Made by a program: the position numbers and the translations under genes. The notes below the pieces were generated by a model. It searched no databases and was not told where the DNA came from. It worked only from the letters and a program-made list of their open reading frames with translations. Below are positions 63,428 through 64,000 of a stretch of DNA of 64,000 nucleotides, piece by piece (positions within the stretch are counted from its first letter, which is position 1; every line of letters begins with the position of its first letter). The DNA comes from Marinisporobacter sp. (GTDB taxonomy: Bacteria > Bacillota > Clostridia > Peptostreptococcales > Thermotaleaceae): positions 1 through 64,000 of the forward strand of contig JAOARV010000006.1 in assembly GCA_025210395.1 (NCBI GenBank), in the 5' to 3' direction.

Positions 63428-64000
63428 ATGGGAAATTTAGCTTGTTCCATTCAAAAGAAAGCAAGCTTAGTTGTAAGGCTGTTTGATGATTATGATTTAG
63501 AATTGATTTATTCAGGAATAACTATTTTTCTAAATGGATATGAAAAGAAGTTTATTCGAAAAAACGATGGCTCTTTTATATTTATTAATTTAGAAGAAGA
63601 TCTTTATGACATGTGTATCAAGTCACAAAATTATCTTCATGAGAGAATCAAGCTAGATTTAAAGAAATTAAATCCATTGAGTCCTGTACTGAATGTTAGA
63701 TTAAAACCGAAGCCTATGTGCTTTTATAAAAAAGACGCAACGAGTATTCGTTTTCAGCTTGTTGATGAAAATGAAAGAACAGTAGAAGCTGATGAAATTC
63801 AAGCTTTTATAGATACAAAAAATTATTTTGATGGAAAAATTATTGAAAATGAAATAGTAAAGGGAAGTCAAAAAATCAGCAAAAAAACTTTTCATCAAGA
63901 ACCTTTTATAGGAGAAGTTTTTTACATAAAGGGGGAAGACACTAGAAAATGGGAAATCATTAAAATTACTCATTCTGAGGATGGAATGTATTTTTTAGAA
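63428..64000 (+). CDS. Unrecognised injection-system-region protein (3' end outside window)
   Basis: An ATG at 63428 after AAGGGAG opens a frame that runs through the last base (191 codons). The product begins 'MGNLACSIQKKASLVVRLF' and has repeated strands ('GITIFLNGYEKKFI', 'LNVRLKPKPM'), suggesting beta-sandwich domains. I do not recognise it. It follows the DUF4255 gene by 13 bases and should belong to the same operon. Confidence 0.8.
   Translation, partial: MGNLACSIQKKASLVVRLFDDYDLELIYSGITIFLNGYEKKFIRKNDGSFIFINLEEDLYDMCIKSQNYLHERIKLDLKKLNPLSPVLNVRLKPKPMCFYKKDATSIRFQLVDENERTVEADEIQAFIDTKNYFDGKIIENEIVKGSQKISKKTFHQEPFIGEVFYIKGEDTRKWEIIKITHSEDGMYFLE

Noticed and set aside
1-64000. CRISPR arrays, tRNA/rRNA genes, transposases, prophage
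   Set aside because: No regularly spaced short repeats, no recognisable RNA gene and no transposase or integrase motif was seen; the phage-like genes at the right are of eCIS type.

Overview
The window looks like the chromosome of an anaerobic, Gram-positive clostridial bacterium. It is strongly AT-rich and has strong purine-rich ribosome binding sites, S-layer-homology (SLH) surface proteins, a Cwp84-like cysteine protease, a one-chain PurL of clostridial type and a Rex-like operator. No rRNA, tRNA, insertion sequence or CRISPR array was seen.

Left and centre (1-40.7 kb) form one large, coherent locus that I read as a corrinoid (vitamin B12-type) harvesting system. Two cobalamin riboswitches (about 8.7 kb and 17.0 kb) lead operons of secreted and surface proteins. 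These proteins combine two modules that together make up animal intrinsic factor/transcobalamin: the alpha/alpha-toroid (prenyltransferase-like) domain and the C-terminal beta domain (DUF4430 / transcobalamin-like C-terminal). By eye there are about eight DUF4430-type domains in seven proteins and eight alpha-toroid domains in four proteins. One 2748-residue protein carries five toroids separated by Ig-like domains and one DUF4430 domain. Three of the proteins end in three SLH repeats and one ends in a copper-amine-oxidase-N-like pair; two others carry beta-propellers. A lipoprotein with a DUF4430 domain is followed by a full ECF transporter (EcfT, fused EcfA1-A2, S component) and a toroid-only secreted protein. 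The third promoter of this family (30.6 kb) resembles the riboswitch promoters but has no aptamer. Inside the locus sit a Dph6-like ATP-pyrophosphatase/amidoligase and a nitrogenase-like pair: a NifH-NifD-type fusion plus a second component-1 subunit. These could modify a tetrapyrrole.

The middle (40.8-48.1 kb) holds ordinary genes: three small proteins, a CoA-acylating aldehyde dehydrogenase behind Rex-like operators, a convergent LysR regulator and purL.

The right part (48.1-64 kb) has a minus-strand operon (MORN-repeat membrane protein, ABC-type substrate-binding protein, sensor-MFS fusion, GNAT-like protein). Divergent from it is a membrane receptor with a cyclase domain that lacks the catalytic aspartates. 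Then begins what looks like an extracellular contractile injection system (eCIS) cluster: a DUF4280 PAAR-like protein, a 794-residue cargo candidate, an AAA+ ATPase and a DUF4255/Pvc16-type protein. It runs off the right edge.
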